Source of the DNA: Rhodococcus antarcticus
Lineage (GTDB): Bacteria; Actinomycetota; Actinomycetes; Mycobacteriales; Mycobacteriaceae
DNA: 64,000 nucleotides
Assembly: GCF_026153295.1 (NCBI RefSeq)
Contig: NZ_CP110615.1
Coordinates: 3,534,001-3,598,000, forward strand
Reading direction: 5' to 3'
Position numbers and translations under genes: made by a program. The notes beneath the pieces were generated by a model. It saw only the letters and a list, made by a program, of their open reading frames with translations. It was not told the origin of the DNA and did no database searches. Positions 33,641 to 43,142 of the stretch are shown one piece after another (position 1 is the stretch's first letter; each line of letters starts with the position of its first letter).

Positions 33641-34525
33641 GTGAGCGTCGCTATCATCGGGACCGGGGCCGTGGCCGGGCTGTGCGTGAGCTGGCTGGAG
33701 CGCGCCGGAGCCGGGCCGGTGGCGGTGTGCGGGCGCACCCCGCTGGAGCGGTTCACCATCACCGGCGACGGGGCGGGCGGGACGGACGTCCGCACCATCG
33801 CCGTGCTCCCGCCGCCGGACGCGCCGGTCGACTGGGTGCTGCTCACCGTCAAGGCGCAGGACACCGCCTCCACGGCCCCGTGGCTGGACCAGCTGGTGGG
33901 CCCGGGGACCGTCGTGGTGGTGCTGCAGAACGGCGTGGACCACGTGGAGCGGGTGCAGCCGTTGGTGGCCGACGCCGAGGTGCTTCCCGTGCTCGTCATG
34001 GCCGCGGCCGAGCGGACCGGGCCCGGTGCGGTCACCCACCGGATCGGCAGCTTGCTTGTGACCGCGCAGAACCCTGCGGCGCAGCGGCTCTCGGAGCTGT
34101 TCGACGGGGGTGCCACCGTGCACCAGGACCCCGACCTGCTCACGGCCGCCTGGCGCAAGCTGCTGGTGAACGTGGGCGGGAACTGCATCACCGCCCTGAC
34201 CGGGCGCCGCGCGGAGGTGCTGCGGGTGCCCGAGGTGCGCGAGCTGTGCCGGGCGGTGCTCACCGAGACCGCGGCTGCCGGGCGGTCCGTCGGCGCCCTG
34301 CTCACCGACGCTGACGTCGACGGCACCCTGCGGCTCTACGACTCCTACCCCGACGACAACGGCAGCAGCATGTACTACGACCGGATGTCGGGACGGCCCC
34401 TCGAGCACGAGCTCATCCCGGGAGCGGTGGTGCGGGCGGCCGAGCGCGGGGGCGTGGACGTGCCGGTGACGCGGGCGATCTGGGCGCTGACCAAGGCGGT
34501 CAGCGTGGGCTCCGCCGGCGCCTGA
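33641..34525 (+). CDS. 2-dehydropantoate 2-reductase (ketopantoate reductase) family protein
   Basis: A 294-residue protein with the ApbA/PanE plan: VAIIGTGAVAGLCVSWLERAG nucleotide-binding start, LLTVKAQDTAS, VVVLQNGVDHVERVQ, and the C-terminal helical domain with WRKLLVNVGGNCITALTGR and HELIPGAVVRAAERGGVDVP. It reduces ketopantoate, or a related 2-keto substrate, with NADPH. Whether it is the true PanE is uncertain because many paralogues exist. AGGAAGGAG (33628-33636) precedes the GTG at 33641. It is flanked on both sides by palindromic arrays. Confidence 0.85.
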   Translation: MSVAIIGTGAVAGLCVSWLERAGAGPVAVCGRTPLERFTITGDGAGGTDVRTIAVLPPPDAPVDWVLLTVKAQDTASTAPWLDQLVGPGTVVVVLQNGVDHVERVQPLVADAEVLPVLVMAAAERTGPGAVTHRIGSLLVTAQNPAAQRLSELFDGGATVHQDPDLLTAAWRKLLVNVGGNCITALTGRRAEVLRVPEVRELCRAVLTETAAAGRSVGALLTDADVDGTLRLYDSYPDDNGSSMYYDRMSGRPLEHELIPGAVVRAAERGGVDVPVTRAIWALTKAVSVGSAGA

Positions 34526-34563
34526 GCGCGGGTGCCGCCCGCTCCGCCCCTGCTCCGCCAAGC

Positions 34564-34963
34564 GACCACGAGGTTCCACGTGGCCGCAGCCGCAGGGCGT
34601 CAGCCGACCACGAGGTTCCACGTGGCCGCAGCCGCAGCCGCAGCCGCAGCCGCGGGCGTCAGCCGACCACGAGGTTCCACGTGGCCGCAGCCGCGGGCGT
34701 CAGGCGACCACGAGGTTCCACGTGGCTGCAGCCGCAGGGCGTCGGGCGACCACGAGGTTCCACGTGGCCGCAGCCGCGGGCGCAGCCGCAGCCGCGGGCG
34801 TCAGCCGACCACGAGGTTCCACGTGGCCGCAGCCGCGGGCGTCGGGCGACCACGAGGTTCCACGTGGCCGCAGCCGCGGGCGTCAGCCGACCACGAGGTT
34901 CCACGTGACCACGGCCACGTGGCCGCAGCCGCGGGCGTCAGCCGACCACGAGGTTCCACGTGG
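34564..34963. repeat. Palindrome family 2, locus B (nine units)
   Basis: Nine copies of GACCACGAGGTTCCACGTGG starting at 34564, 34606, 34665, 34706, 34748, 34807, 34848, 34889 and 34944; the eighth reads CCACGTGA at its end. Intervals are 42, 59, 41, 42, 59, 41, 41 and 55 bp. The 59-bp intervals differ from 41 by 18 bp, that is three extra CAGCCG hexamers in the spacer. The array fills the gap between the ketopantoate-reductase-like gene and the alkene reductase gene; no gene lies within it. Confidence 0.96.
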
Positions 34964-35060
34964 CCGCAGCCGTGTGAGGAAGCCCGCACCGGGGAAGGGC
35001 CCGCCCGTGCCCGAGGTTGTTGCGAACGAACGGAGTTCCGCATCCCCTGGAGGTACCCGC

Positions 35061-36152
35061 ATGACCGCGCTCGCGTCCGACTCGCCGCTGCTCAAGCCGA
35101 TCACCCTCGGCAGCATCGTCGCCGCCAACCGCATCCTGATGGCCCCGCTGACCCGGAGCCGCGCCCACGACGACGGCACCCCGAGCGACCTGCAGGTCGA
35201 GTACTACCGCCAGCGCGCCCGCGCCGGGCTGGTCATTGCCGAGGGCACGCAGCCCTCCCAGGTGGGCAAGGGCTACACGAACACCCCGGGCATCCACAAC
35301 GACGCGCAGCAGGCCGGGTGGGCGACGATCGCCGATGCCGTGCACGACGAGGGCGGCAAGATCGTCGTCCAGCTCATGCACGCCGGCCGCATGTCGCACC
35401 CGGACAACTCCGGCGAGCAGGCCATCGCCCCCTCCGCGATCGCCCCCGAGGGCGTGCAGATGTTCACCAAGAACGGCATGAAGGACATCCCCGTGCCGCG
35501 CGCGCTGGAGACCGACGAGCTGCCCGCCCTGGTCGAGGACTTCGTCAACGCGAGCCGGCACGCCATCGCGGCCGGTCTGGACGGGGTCGAGATCCACGCT
35601 GCCAACGGCTACGTCCTGCACGAGTTCCTCTCCGACTCCGAGAACGTGCGCACCGACAGCTACGGCGGCTCCGCGGACAACCGCGCGCGCTTCGTCGTCG
35701 AGGTCGTCACGGCCGTCTCCGAGGCCATCGGGGCGGACAAGGTCGGCATCCGCATCTCTCCGGGGCACGCTGCCGGGGGCATGACGGAGAAGGACTACGT
35801 CGACACGTACCTGTCCCTGGTCCGCCAGATCGACGGCCTCGGCCTCGCGTACCTGCACGTCCTGATCGAGCCGACCGATCCGGTGCTCGCTGCCGTCAAG
35901 ACCGTCTGGCACGGCCCGCTCCTGCTCAACACCGGGTTCGGCCTGGACAGCGACCGCGACGCGCTCGAGGGCCTCATCGCGAACGGCACCGCGGACGCCG
36001 TCACCGTCGGGCGTCCGTACATCTCCAACCCGGACCTGGTCGAGCGCTGGACCCGGGGCGCCGAGCTCAACGAGAACGACCAGGCCACCTGGTACGGCGG
36101 CGGCGCGGAGGGCTACACCGACTACCCGACGCTGTCCGAGGTCAGCGTCTGA
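35061..36152 (+). CDS. Old yellow enzyme family alkene reductase (NemA-like)
   Basis: A 363-residue FMN-dependent ene-reductase. Motifs: ILMAPLTRSRAHDDGTPSDL, the Q/H-containing VVQLMHAGRMSHPDN, the substrate-binding GVEIHAANGYVLHEFLSDSE, and RTDSYGGSADNRARFVVEV. The C-terminus has the FMN phosphate site VTVGRPYISNPDL. The length and the WYGGGAEGYTDYP end match N-ethylmaleimide reductases, which reduce activated alkenes, nitroesters and quinones. GGAGG lies 7 nt before the ATG. A strong hairpin follows. Confidence 0.93.
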   Translation: MTALASDSPLLKPITLGSIVAANRILMAPLTRSRAHDDGTPSDLQVEYYRQRARAGLVIAEGTQPSQVGKGYTNTPGIHNDAQQAGWATIADAVHDEGGKIVVQLMHAGRMSHPDNSGEQAIAPSAIAPEGVQMFTKNGMKDIPVPRALETDELPALVEDFVNASRHAIAAGLDGVEIHAANGYVLHEFLSDSENVRTDSYGGSADNRARFVVEVVTAVSEAIGADKVGIRISPGHAAGGMTEKDYVDTYLSLVRQIDGLGLAYLHVLIEPTDPVLAAVKTVWHGPLLLNTGFGLDSDRDALEGLIANGTADAVTVGRPYISNPDLVERWTRGAELNENDQATWYGGGAEGYTDYPTLSEVSV

Positions 36153-36186
36153 CCGCAGGCGCCCACCACGGGCGACCTGCCGTGTC

Positions 36187-36222
36187 GGGGGCTCCGGTGA
36201 CGTGCGCGTCACCGGAGCCCCC
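36187..36222 (+). terminator. 16-bp stem, TGCG-loop terminator
   Basis: GGGGGCTCCGGTGACG (36187-36202) pairs perfectly with CGTCACCGGAGCCCCC (36207-36222) around a TGCG tetraloop, 34 nt after the alkene reductase stop. It faces the end of a convergent gene remnant and may terminate both directions. Confidence 0.88.
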
Positions 36223-36234
36223 TGACCCTGGTCT

Positions 36235-36816
36235 TCACGCCCGGAACAGCGTTGCGACCAAGGCCGTCCAGCCGGTCTGGTGGGTGGCACCCAGTCCCTC
36301 GCCGGTGTCGCCGTCGAAGAACTCGGTGGACGTGGGGTGCGCCGACCACACCGGGCCGGCGCTGGACTCGATGCGCTGCCCGTCCGCCGGGCGCACCCCG
36401 TCGACCGGCCGGAACAGCGAGCTCAGACCGCGCTCGATCGTGTCCGCCGCCTGCTCCAGGGTGCGGACGTTGCCCGAGCCGGTGGGCACCTCGATGGTGA
36501 ACGAGTCCCCGAAGTGCCGGCCGTCGGTGTGCAGCGCGTCGACCGGCAGCACGTTCACCGGGAACCACACCCGCCCGCGCCAGTTGGAGCTCCCGCCGAA
36601 CAGCCCGGTCCGTGACTCCCCGGGCTCGTGGCTGGTCGAGGAGTTCTGGCCGCCCACCTGCGCGGTCACCGTCTCCCGGCACGCCGCGGACAGGGAGCCG
36701 ATACCGTGCGGGGACAAGAGCTCCTCGCGGTCGAACACCTTCTCCAGGATCCGCCGCAGCCTCACCGGATCCAGCAGTCTCCTAGCGCCCGTGCGTGATT
36801 TCTGGACCCAGGGCAC
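36235..36816 (-). pseudogene. Remnant of a GH63/MGH1-type glucosidase (C-terminal part only)
   Basis: The 190-residue frame carries only the C-terminal end of a bacterial GH63-like glucosidase, a family of roughly 850-900 residues. Recognisable pieces are LLSPHGIGSLS, HEPGESRTGLFGGSSNWRGR, VWFPVNVLPVDALH, FTIEVPTGSGN and FDGDTGEGLGATHQTGWTAL. Homology begins near 36777. The first residues (MPWVQKSRTGARR) are encoded by a dispersed intergenic element and are unrelated. No other part of the glucosidase is nearby, so a 5' deletion or a recombination at the element is likely. It is probably non-functional. Confidence 0.8.
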
Positions 36817-36831
36817 GAGCTTTTCTGCACA
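36791..36831. repeat. Dispersed intergenic element, copy 2
   Basis: GTGCGTGATTTCTGGACCCAGG followed by CACGAGC and TTTTC, about 80% identical to 3126-3166. It sits at the point where homology of the glucosidase remnant stops. Confidence 0.55.
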
Positions 36832-36863
36832 GCCGGGGCGGGCGGCCTCGACCTCGCGCGGGT

Positions 36864-36885
36864 GGTGATCGTCACCGGGTGCCGT
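36864..36885. repeat. Short dispersed sequence, copy 2
   Basis: A 22-bp sequence beginning GGTGATCGTCACC (a GGTGA-TCG-TCACC hairpin) and ending GGGTGCCGT; 21 of 22 positions match 10660-10681. It lies 83 nt before the MscS-like start. Confidence 0.5.
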
Positions 36886-36968
36886 CGGTGCTGGTCACCG
36901 GCCCGGTGCCGCCCCCGGCCGGCCGTCGCTCAGCGCGCTCCCAGGATCGTGGTGGACCCTCGGGACAC

Positions 36969-37649
36969 GTGAGCCAGACCCCCACCGCCCCGTTCGGCAC
37001 CCTCCCGGACACCGAGCCCGTCCCCACCTCGCGCCCGGTCGCGCCGCTGCCGGCCCCGCCCCCGCTGCGCAGGCGCCTGCGGCTGCCGGTGCTGACCGCC
37101 GCGGCCGCCGTCGCCGTCCGGGTGCTCGGCGCCCACCAGGGGCCGCTGCTCGCCGACGGGCTCCGCGCGGCGGCCGTGGCCCTCGCGGCCGCAGCGCTGT
37201 TCGTCGGCCTGGCCGTGGTGACCATCCGTCGGCTGGCCCACGAGCTCGACGCCGCCGCCGGGGAGCGGCTCGGGCCCGCCCGGGCGTCGGTCGTGGGGGT
37301 GGTGGCGGCCGTGCTGGGCTACGGCTGCACCGGGCTGCTCACCCTGACCATGCTCGACGTGCCCGTGCAGCAGCTGCTGCTCGGCGGGGTGGTGACGGGG
37401 GTGGTGCTCGGCATCGCGGCGCAGCAGACGCTGGCGAACCTGCTGGCCGGGGGCGTGCTGATGATGTCGCGACCGTTCACCGTCGGCGAGCAGGTCACCG
37501 TGCACTCGGGGGCGATGGGCGGGCCGTTCACCGGCGTGGTGCTCGGCGCCGGGCTGACCTACGTGCGGGTGCGCACCGAGGAGGGTGTGCTGCAGCTGCC
37601 CAACGCGGCGCTGGTCAACGCGGCGATCGTGGCGTCCCCCTCGCCCTGA
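36969..37649 (+). CDS. Small MscS-family mechanosensitive channel-like protein
   Basis: A 226-residue membrane protein. A proline-rich N-terminus (residues 1-35) is followed by three or four hydrophobic segments. The last is the MscS pore-helix region VQQLLLGGVVTGVVLGIAAQ and QTLANLLAGGVLMMSRPFTVGE. A short beta domain (VVLGAGLTYVRVRTEEGVLQ and LPNAALVNAAI) ends the protein. It lacks the large C-terminal vestibule of typical MscS, so it is a minimal member. The GTG at 36969 was picked for length; the ribosome-binding site is weak. It converges on ppc. Confidence 0.72.
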   Translation: MSQTPTAPFGTLPDTEPVPTSRPVAPLPAPPPLRRRLRLPVLTAAAAVAVRVLGAHQGPLLADGLRAAAVALAAAALFVGLAVVTIRRLAHELDAAAGERLGPARASVVGVVAAVLGYGCTGLLTLTMLDVPVQQLLLGGVVTGVVLGIAAQQTLANLLAGGVLMMSRPFTVGEQVTVHSGAMGGPFTGVVLGAGLTYVRVRTEEGVLQLPNAALVNAAIVASPSP

Positions 37650-37683
37650 GCCCGGTGCGTGAGGGGTCGCGAGCGCGCAGCCC

Positions 37684-40458
37684 CTACCCGCTGTTGCGCA
37701 GGGCCGTGGCCAGTCCGTTGATGCTGAGCTGGATCCCGCGGTGCACGTCGGAGCCGTGGTCGCCGCCGCGCCAGCGCGCCAGCAGCTCCACCTGCAGGTG
37801 GTTCAGCGGCTCCAGGTAGGGGAAGCGGTGGTGGATCGACCGCGCCAGCGCCGGGTTGTCCGCGAGCAGGTCGCCACCGGTGATCGCGCGGTGCATCCGC
37901 ACGGTCCGCTCGTGCTCGTCGGTGATGGCGCCGAACACCCGGTCCCGGAGCTCGACGTCGGTCACGAGCTCGGCGTACCGACGGGCGAGCCCGAGGTCGG
38001 ACTTGGCCAGCACCATCCCCATGTTGGACAACGTCGTGCGGAAGAACGGCCACCGGGCGTGCAGGTCGGAGAGCTGGGCCAGCCGGGCGTCGTCCCCGCC
38101 CACCCAGTCCTGCAGCGCCGTCCCGGTGCCGTACCAGCCGGGGAGCATGATCCGGGCCTGCGACCAGGAGAACACCCACGGGATGGCACGCAGGTCGCTG
38201 ATGGAGCCGCCGGCCTTGCGCGAGGGTGGGCGGCTGCCGATGTTGAGCTCGGCGAGCTCGCCGACGGGGGTGGCCTGGCGGAAGAAGTCGACGAACCCCG
38301 GGGTCTCGTGGACCAGGGCGGCGTACGCGCGCCGGGCCCGCGCGGACAGGTCGTCGAGCACGGCGTAGGCCGCCTCCGGCTCGTCGCCGAGGCCCTCGAC
38401 GTCCAGCAGCGAGGACTCCAGCGTGGCCGCGACCAGCGCCTCGAGGTTGCGCCGCGCCAGGGCCGGGTCGGCGTACTTGGCCGCGATCACCTCCCCCTGC
38501 TCGGTGATCCGCAGCGAGCCCGCCACCGCACCGGGGGGCTGGGCCAGGATCGCGTCGTAGCTGGGGCCGCCACCGCGCCCGACGGTGCCCCCGCGGCCGT
38601 GGAAGAAGCGCAGCCGGACGCGGTGGGTCCTCGCGACCTCCACCAGCTCCTGCTCGGCCCGGTACAGGGCCCAGTTCGCGGCCAGGTACCCGCCGTCCTT
38701 GTTGGAGTCGGAGTAGCCCAGCATCACCTCCTGGCTCTCGCCCCGGGCGGTCACCAGCGCCCGGTAGGCGGGCACCTGCAGCGCGGCGTCGAGGGTGGCC
38801 GCGCCCTGCTGCAGGTCCTCGATGGTCTCGAACAGCGGCACCACGCCGACGGGGCAGCTGGGCGCGGCGCCGTCGACCCCGGGGTTGAGCAGGCCCACCT
38901 CCTTGAGCAGCACGGCCACCTCCAGCAGGTCGCTGACCGAGGAGCACATGCTGATGACGTAGTTCGGCACGGTCCGCGGCCCGAGCAGCCGCACGGCGTC
39001 CGCGGCCGCCGCGACGATGGCCAGCTCGCCGGCGGTGGTCTCGCTGAGCTCGGCGCGGGGTCCGACGAGCGGACGGCGAAGGGTCAGCTCCTGCGCGAGC
39101 ATCGCGACCCGCTCGTCCTCCTCGAGCGAGGCGTAGCCCGGGTGCACCCCGGCCCAGGCCAGCAGCTCGGCGACGACCTCCTCGTGCACCGAGGAGTTCT
39201 GCCGCAGGTCCAGCCCGCACAGGTGGAACCCGAACACCTCGACGGCGGTGTCGAGGCGGGCGAGGCGGTCCTCGGCCAGCGCTCCGGCGCCGTGGCTGCG
39301 CAGCGAGGTGTCCAGGGTGGCGAGGTCGGCGCGCAGCTCCGCGGCGTCGGTGTAGGGCACGGTTGCGGGGATCTCGTCCCGGACGAGGGCGAGGGTGGCC
39401 CCGAGCCGGTCACGCACCCCGCGGACCGCGCGCCGGTAGGGCTCGTCGGCCCGGAACGGGGAGCTGTCCCCGGAGGCCTCGGCCAGGGCGTCGAGCTCGG
39501 CGGTCGGGGTGATGAGCCGGCTGGACAGCGAGAGCTCCGACTCCAGCGCACCCAGCTCGGCCAGGTGGTGCTCCAGCGCCTTGGTCGCGTGCTCGCGGGT
39601 GGCCAGGGCGACGACGTCGGCGGTGACGAAGGGGTTGCCGTCCCGGTCGCCGCCGATCCACGAGCCGGGCAGCAGCACGGGGGTGGGGAGCAGGTCGGCG
39701 TCGGGCCACCGCTGCGCCAGCGCGGCACGGACCTGGGTGTTCACCGCGGGCAGCACCTCGAACAGGCTGAGGTCGTAGTAGCGCAGGCCCTCGGTGATCT
39801 CGTCGGTCAGCCGCAGCCGCGACAGGCGCAGCAGCGCGGTCTGCCACAGGGTGAGCACCTGCCGCCACAGCGCCGCGTCCCAGGCGGCCTGCTCCGCACC
39901 CTCGACGCCGGCACGGTCCCGGGTGCGCAGCAGCTCGGTGACCCGGCGCTGCACCTCGAAGACGGTCTTGCGGCGCACCTCGGTGGGGTGCGCGGTGATG
40001 ACGGGGGAGACCAGCGCGCCGGCGAGCTCGCGGGCCACCACGGCGGGGTCGAGGTCGGCGGCGTCCAGCGCGGCGAAGGTGGCGTCCAGCGAGCCGGGCT
40101 GCGGGGGCGACCCGGCGCGGCGGTGGTGGGTGCGGCGGCGGTCGTGGTGCAGGTCCTCGGCGAGGTTGGCCAGCAGGCTGAAGTGGCTGAACGCGCGGAC
40201 CACGTGCAGCGCGTCGCGGGGCTCGAGGGTGGCGAGCCGGGCGGCGAGGGTGTCGCGGTCGGTCTCGCTGCGCCGCACGCGGAACGCCTCGGTGCGGGTG
40301 GACTCGACGAGGTCGAAGATCCGCTCGCCGGCCTGCTCGCGGATGACCCGGCCGAGGACGTCGCCCAGCAGCCGGGTGTCGGTGCGCAGCGGGGCGTCGT
40401 CGGTGCGGTCGTCGGCGGGGGTGGGCTCGGCGGCGGTGGTCGCTCGGGGGTCCGTCAC
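37684..40458 (-). CDS. ppc: Phosphoenolpyruvate carboxylase
   Basis: A 924-residue enzyme of the bacterial PEPC family. It carboxylates PEP to oxaloacetate, the main anaplerotic reaction. Catalytic blocks are all present: [13 protein letters not shown] (His), [51 protein letters not shown] and the C-terminal LRNSG, where most relatives end NTG. The GTG at 40458 follows CAAGAT (40471-40466) by 7 nt. With pckG 17 kb away, the window encodes both directions of the PEP-oxaloacetate node. Confidence 0.97.
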   Translation of the reverse strand: MTDPRATTAAEPTPADDRTDDAPLRTDTRLLGDVLGRVIREQAGERIFDLVESTRTEAFRVRRSETDRDTLAARLATLEPRDALHVVRAFSHFSLLANLAEDLHHDRRRTHHRRAGSPPQPGSLDATFAALDAADLDPAVVARELAGALVSPVITAHPTEVRRKTVFEVQRRVTELLRTRDRAGVEGAEQAAWDAALWRQVLTLWQTALLRLSRLRLTDEITEGLRYYDLSLFEVLPAVNTQVRAALAQRWPDADLLPTPVLLPGSWIGGDRDGNPFVTADVVALATREHATKALEHHLAELGALESELSLSSRLITPTAELDALAEASGDSSPFRADEPYRRAVRGVRDRLGATLALVRDEIPATVPYTDAAELRADLATLDTSLRSHGAGALAEDRLARLDTAVEVFGFHLCGLDLRQNSSVHEEVVAELLAWAGVHPGYASLEEDERVAMLAQELTLRRPLVGPRAELSETTAGELAIVAAAADAVRLLGPRTVPNYVISMCSSVSDLLEVAVLLKEVGLLNPGVDGAAPSCPVGVVPLFETIEDLQQGAATLDAALQVPAYRALVTARGESQEVMLGYSDSNKDGGYLAANWALYRAEQELVEVARTHRVRLRFFHGRGGTVGRGGGPSYDAILAQPPGAVAGSLRITEQGEVIAAKYADPALARRNLEALVAATLESSLLDVEGLGDEPEAAYAVLDDLSARARRAYAALVHETPGFVDFFRQATPVGELAELNIGSRPPSRKAGGSISDLRAIPWVFSWSQARIMLPGWYGTGTALQDWVGGDDARLAQLSDLHARWPFFRTTLSNMGMVLAKSDLGLARRYAELVTDVELRDRVFGAITDEHERTVRMHRAITGGDLLADNPALARSIHHRFPYLEPLNHLQVELLARWRGGDHGSDVHRGIQLSINGLATALRNSG

Positions 40459-40515
40459 GACGTCGATCTTGCCGGGTGCGCGTTTCGGGCGGGTTGCGCG
40501 GACGGGGCCGCAGGC

Positions 40516-43089
40516 CTACATCGGGGGCGCGAGGGTCAGCTCCGGGGCGGGCTGGGGGCTGTCGGTCTCGGCGGCCCGGACGACCTCCGGCGAGGCAGAG
40601 CGGGTGAGCAGCGCGGTCGCCTCGGTGCCGAAGCGGGGGTCCTCGGGCACGTAGAGCGGCTTGGGGACCTGCGGGAACGGAGCGCTCGCGGCCGCGGCTC
40701 CGGCCCCGGGCTGGAGCAGCGGAAGGTAGGCCGGTGTGCTGCCGGTCAGGCGGGTGCGCTGCTCCTCCAGCGCCCGCACCGCCACCCGCAGCCGCAACCA
40801 GCGGTGGCGCTCCCAGCTCGGGCGCACCTCGTCGTGGCCCGGGGACCCCTCCGCGCCGGGCGACACGGTGGTGAAGCGCTGGCGCAGCCGGGCCCCGGCG
40901 AACGCCCCGCGCAGGGCCAGCGAGGCGATGGTGTCCCGCGCCATGAACAGGTTGGTCCCGCCCTCCGCGGGGCGCTGGCGCACCCACGCCACCCGGCCGC
41001 GGGTGCTGGGCATCCCGGTCTGGGCGGTGTCGCGCCACGAGCGGGCGGTGTCCACGATCGCCCCCACCAGCCCGAGCACCGACGCCCCCACGGGCACCGA
41101 GGGCGGCAGGCCGGACTGCCAGTCCTCCGGCAGCCACACGTCCTGGTGCTCGAACCCGTCCGGGTGCGGGCCGAGGTTGAGCCCGAAGGTGGGCCACTCC
41201 GGCAGCAGCGTGTCGAACAGCTGCACGGGGAAGTTCGACGTGATCCCGCCGTCGGAGAACCACACCGCCTCGGCGACGGGTCGCGCGTCGGTCTGGCCGT
41301 CCGGGGGCCAGTGCAGCACGGCGCCGTCGGCGCGCAGGGTGTGCCCGCCGTCGTCGCGGACCCCCGCCACGTGGCGCAGCCGGTACATCCGCACGGCGGT
41401 GAACAGCACGGGCAGCGCCATGCTCATCCGCACCGCGAGCACCACCGGCAGGTCGGCGGGCTCGGGCAGCGGGTGCACGGTGATCGGCGCCCAGCTGCCG
41501 TCGCGCCGCTGCACCTGGGCGTGCACCCCGTTCCCGGGTGGGCACAGCTGGCTGGCCAGCGCGTCCCCGAGCAGCTCGACGAGGTCGGCGTGGTCGACGT
41601 GCAGGGTGGTGCCGGCCCGCTCGCGCTGCACCGCGGTGGACGGGAGCGGGAAGCTGACGGCGCGCTGCTGGGTGAGGTCGGTGGTGACGAGCTCCAGGTT
41701 CACCAGCCGGGCGCGCGGGTCGGCCGCGGCCCGCGCCCGGAGCTCGTCGTCGCAGGGGTGGTCGCCGAACCACAGGTCGCCGAAGGTGAGGCTGCGCCCG
41801 GGCTGGCCGGCGAGCTCGCTGAGCGTCTCGTCCAGCCACGTGACCACCGGTCGGGGGGCCCCGTCGGCCCGGGTCGCGCCGCTGAGCAGCCCGTGGCCGA
41901 CCTGCTCCGAGCGCCCGACGAAGCGCGCGGCCACGTAGCCGACGAGCAGGGCCAGCAGCAGCGCGAGCGCCAGGGAGACCGGCACGGCGACCAGCAGGCT
42001 CCGCGCGGGCGATCCGCGCCACACCCCCAGGGCTCCCTGCACGGCGAGCGCCCCGACCACGAGTGCGGCCCAGGCGCCCAGCGCGGTGCGGTTGACCGGG
42101 GTGTCGACCGCACTGGTCACCTCCAGCAGGCGGCGCTGTGGTCCGGGCCGCTCCAGCAGGCGGGCCCGGGTCCTGCGCGCGGACCGCAGCGCCGCGGCCT
42201 GCACCACCAGCCCGACCACCCCGGTGAGCAGGGCGGTCAGCGACCCCAGGTGGCCGAGCGCGGCGAGCGTCCGGGGGCCCGGTCCCCCGCCGCTCCCGGG
42301 CAGCAGCGCCGCCGTCGTGGCCACCGCGGCTGCGACCACCACGAGCGCGGCCAGGGCCCAGCGCCACCCGAACGCCACCACGGCCAGGGGCACCGCCGCC
42401 CAGTGCCGGCGGCGCATCACCGCCGTCACCACCGGCCACAACCGCCGGGTGGCGCGGGCCGGCTGGAACAGCTGCGCCAGGCGGTAGCGCTCCGGTCCGG
42501 TCGCCCCAGCAGACCCCGCAGCCCCCGCAGCCCTGGTCGTCCCGTCGAGCTCGGTGAGCCAGGCGACGATGTCCGCGAGCCCGGCGAACCCGGTGTGCAC
42601 GTGACCCTGCGCCACCGCGTCGGCACCGGGCGACTGCTGGGCGGTGCCCGCAGCCAGCCGGCTGCGCCCCAGCTCGGCCGCCGCGGTCGCCGAGGCCGCG
42701 ATCGCCCCGGCCGATGCCCCGCCGACGTTGCGCACCCGGAGCCGTCGCGCCACCTCGCACACCGCCAGCGGGTAGACCACGCCGGAGGTGGTGCCCCCGC
42801 GCATCGTGAGGTCGACGCTGCGGGCGCGGTAGGTCCGCAGGTCCGCTGCCCCCAGATCGTCCAGCGCGTCGGTGTGCGTGCGGTCCACCAGCGCGGCGGT
42901 GGCCGGGTCGAAGGCGTACGTCGCGTCGGCCTGGTAGCCCTGCGTCGGCGGGAGCGGGGTGGGCGGTCCGTCGGCGTCGGCGGTGATCCCGTCGGGCAGG
43001 TAGGGCTCGTGCAGCCACGTGGCGGGGGCCCCCCCGGTCAGCAGCGCGCGCAGCGCGTCCCGGGCCGCCGGACCACCGTGCACCGCCAT
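40516..43089 (-). CDS. Patatin-like phospholipase with internal membrane segments
   Basis: An 857-residue protein. The patatin oxyanion loop RGGTTSGVVYPLAV is at about 97-110, the nucleophile elbow GGASAG has Ser near 126, and the catalytic Asp lies in FSDGGITSNFPV. Between the elbow and the Asp lie four or more hydrophobic helices (for example LAALVVVAAAVATTAALLPG and SLALALLLALLVGYVAARF), so the catalytic halves are joined through a membrane region. GAGGAGG precedes the ATG at 43089. It is likely a membrane-bound acyl hydrolase of the DUF3376-type actinobacterial branch; the lipid substrate is unknown. Confidence 0.85.
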   Translation of the reverse strand: MAVHGGPAARDALRALLTGGAPATWLHEPYLPDGITADADGPPTPLPPTQGYQADATYAFDPATAALVDRTHTDALDDLGAADLRTYRARSVDLTMRGGTTSGVVYPLAVCEVARRLRVRNVGGASAGAIAASATAAAELGRSRLAAGTAQQSPGADAVAQGHVHTGFAGLADIVAWLTELDGTTRAAGAAGSAGATGPERYRLAQLFQPARATRRLWPVVTAVMRRRHWAAVPLAVVAFGWRWALAALVVVAAAVATTAALLPGSGGGPGPRTLAALGHLGSLTALLTGVVGLVVQAAALRSARRTRARLLERPGPQRRLLEVTSAVDTPVNRTALGAWAALVVGALAVQGALGVWRGSPARSLLVAVPVSLALALLLALLVGYVAARFVGRSEQVGHGLLSGATRADGAPRPVVTWLDETLSELAGQPGRSLTFGDLWFGDHPCDDELRARAAADPRARLVNLELVTTDLTQQRAVSFPLPSTAVQRERAGTTLHVDHADLVELLGDALASQLCPPGNGVHAQVQRRDGSWAPITVHPLPEPADLPVVLAVRMSMALPVLFTAVRMYRLRHVAGVRDDGGHTLRADGAVLHWPPDGQTDARPVAEAVWFSDGGITSNFPVQLFDTLLPEWPTFGLNLGPHPDGFEHQDVWLPEDWQSGLPPSVPVGASVLGLVGAIVDTARSWRDTAQTGMPSTRGRVAWVRQRPAEGGTNLFMARDTIASLALRGAFAGARLRQRFTTVSPGAEGSPGHDEVRPSWERHRWLRLRVAVRALEEQRTRLTGSTPAYLPLLQPGAGAAAASAPFPQVPKPLYVPEDPRFGTEATALLTRSASPEVVRAAETDSPQPAPELTLAPPM

Positions 43090-43142
43090 GACGACCTCCT
43101 CGCCGGGCCCCTGCGGCCTGATCGTGGACCTACTCTGCGCAG

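Noticed and set aside
34564-34963. Regularly spaced repeats suggesting a CRISPR array
   Set aside because: The intervals between repeats are themselves near-identical and contain CAGCCG hexamer expansions; there are no unique spacers and no cas genes.
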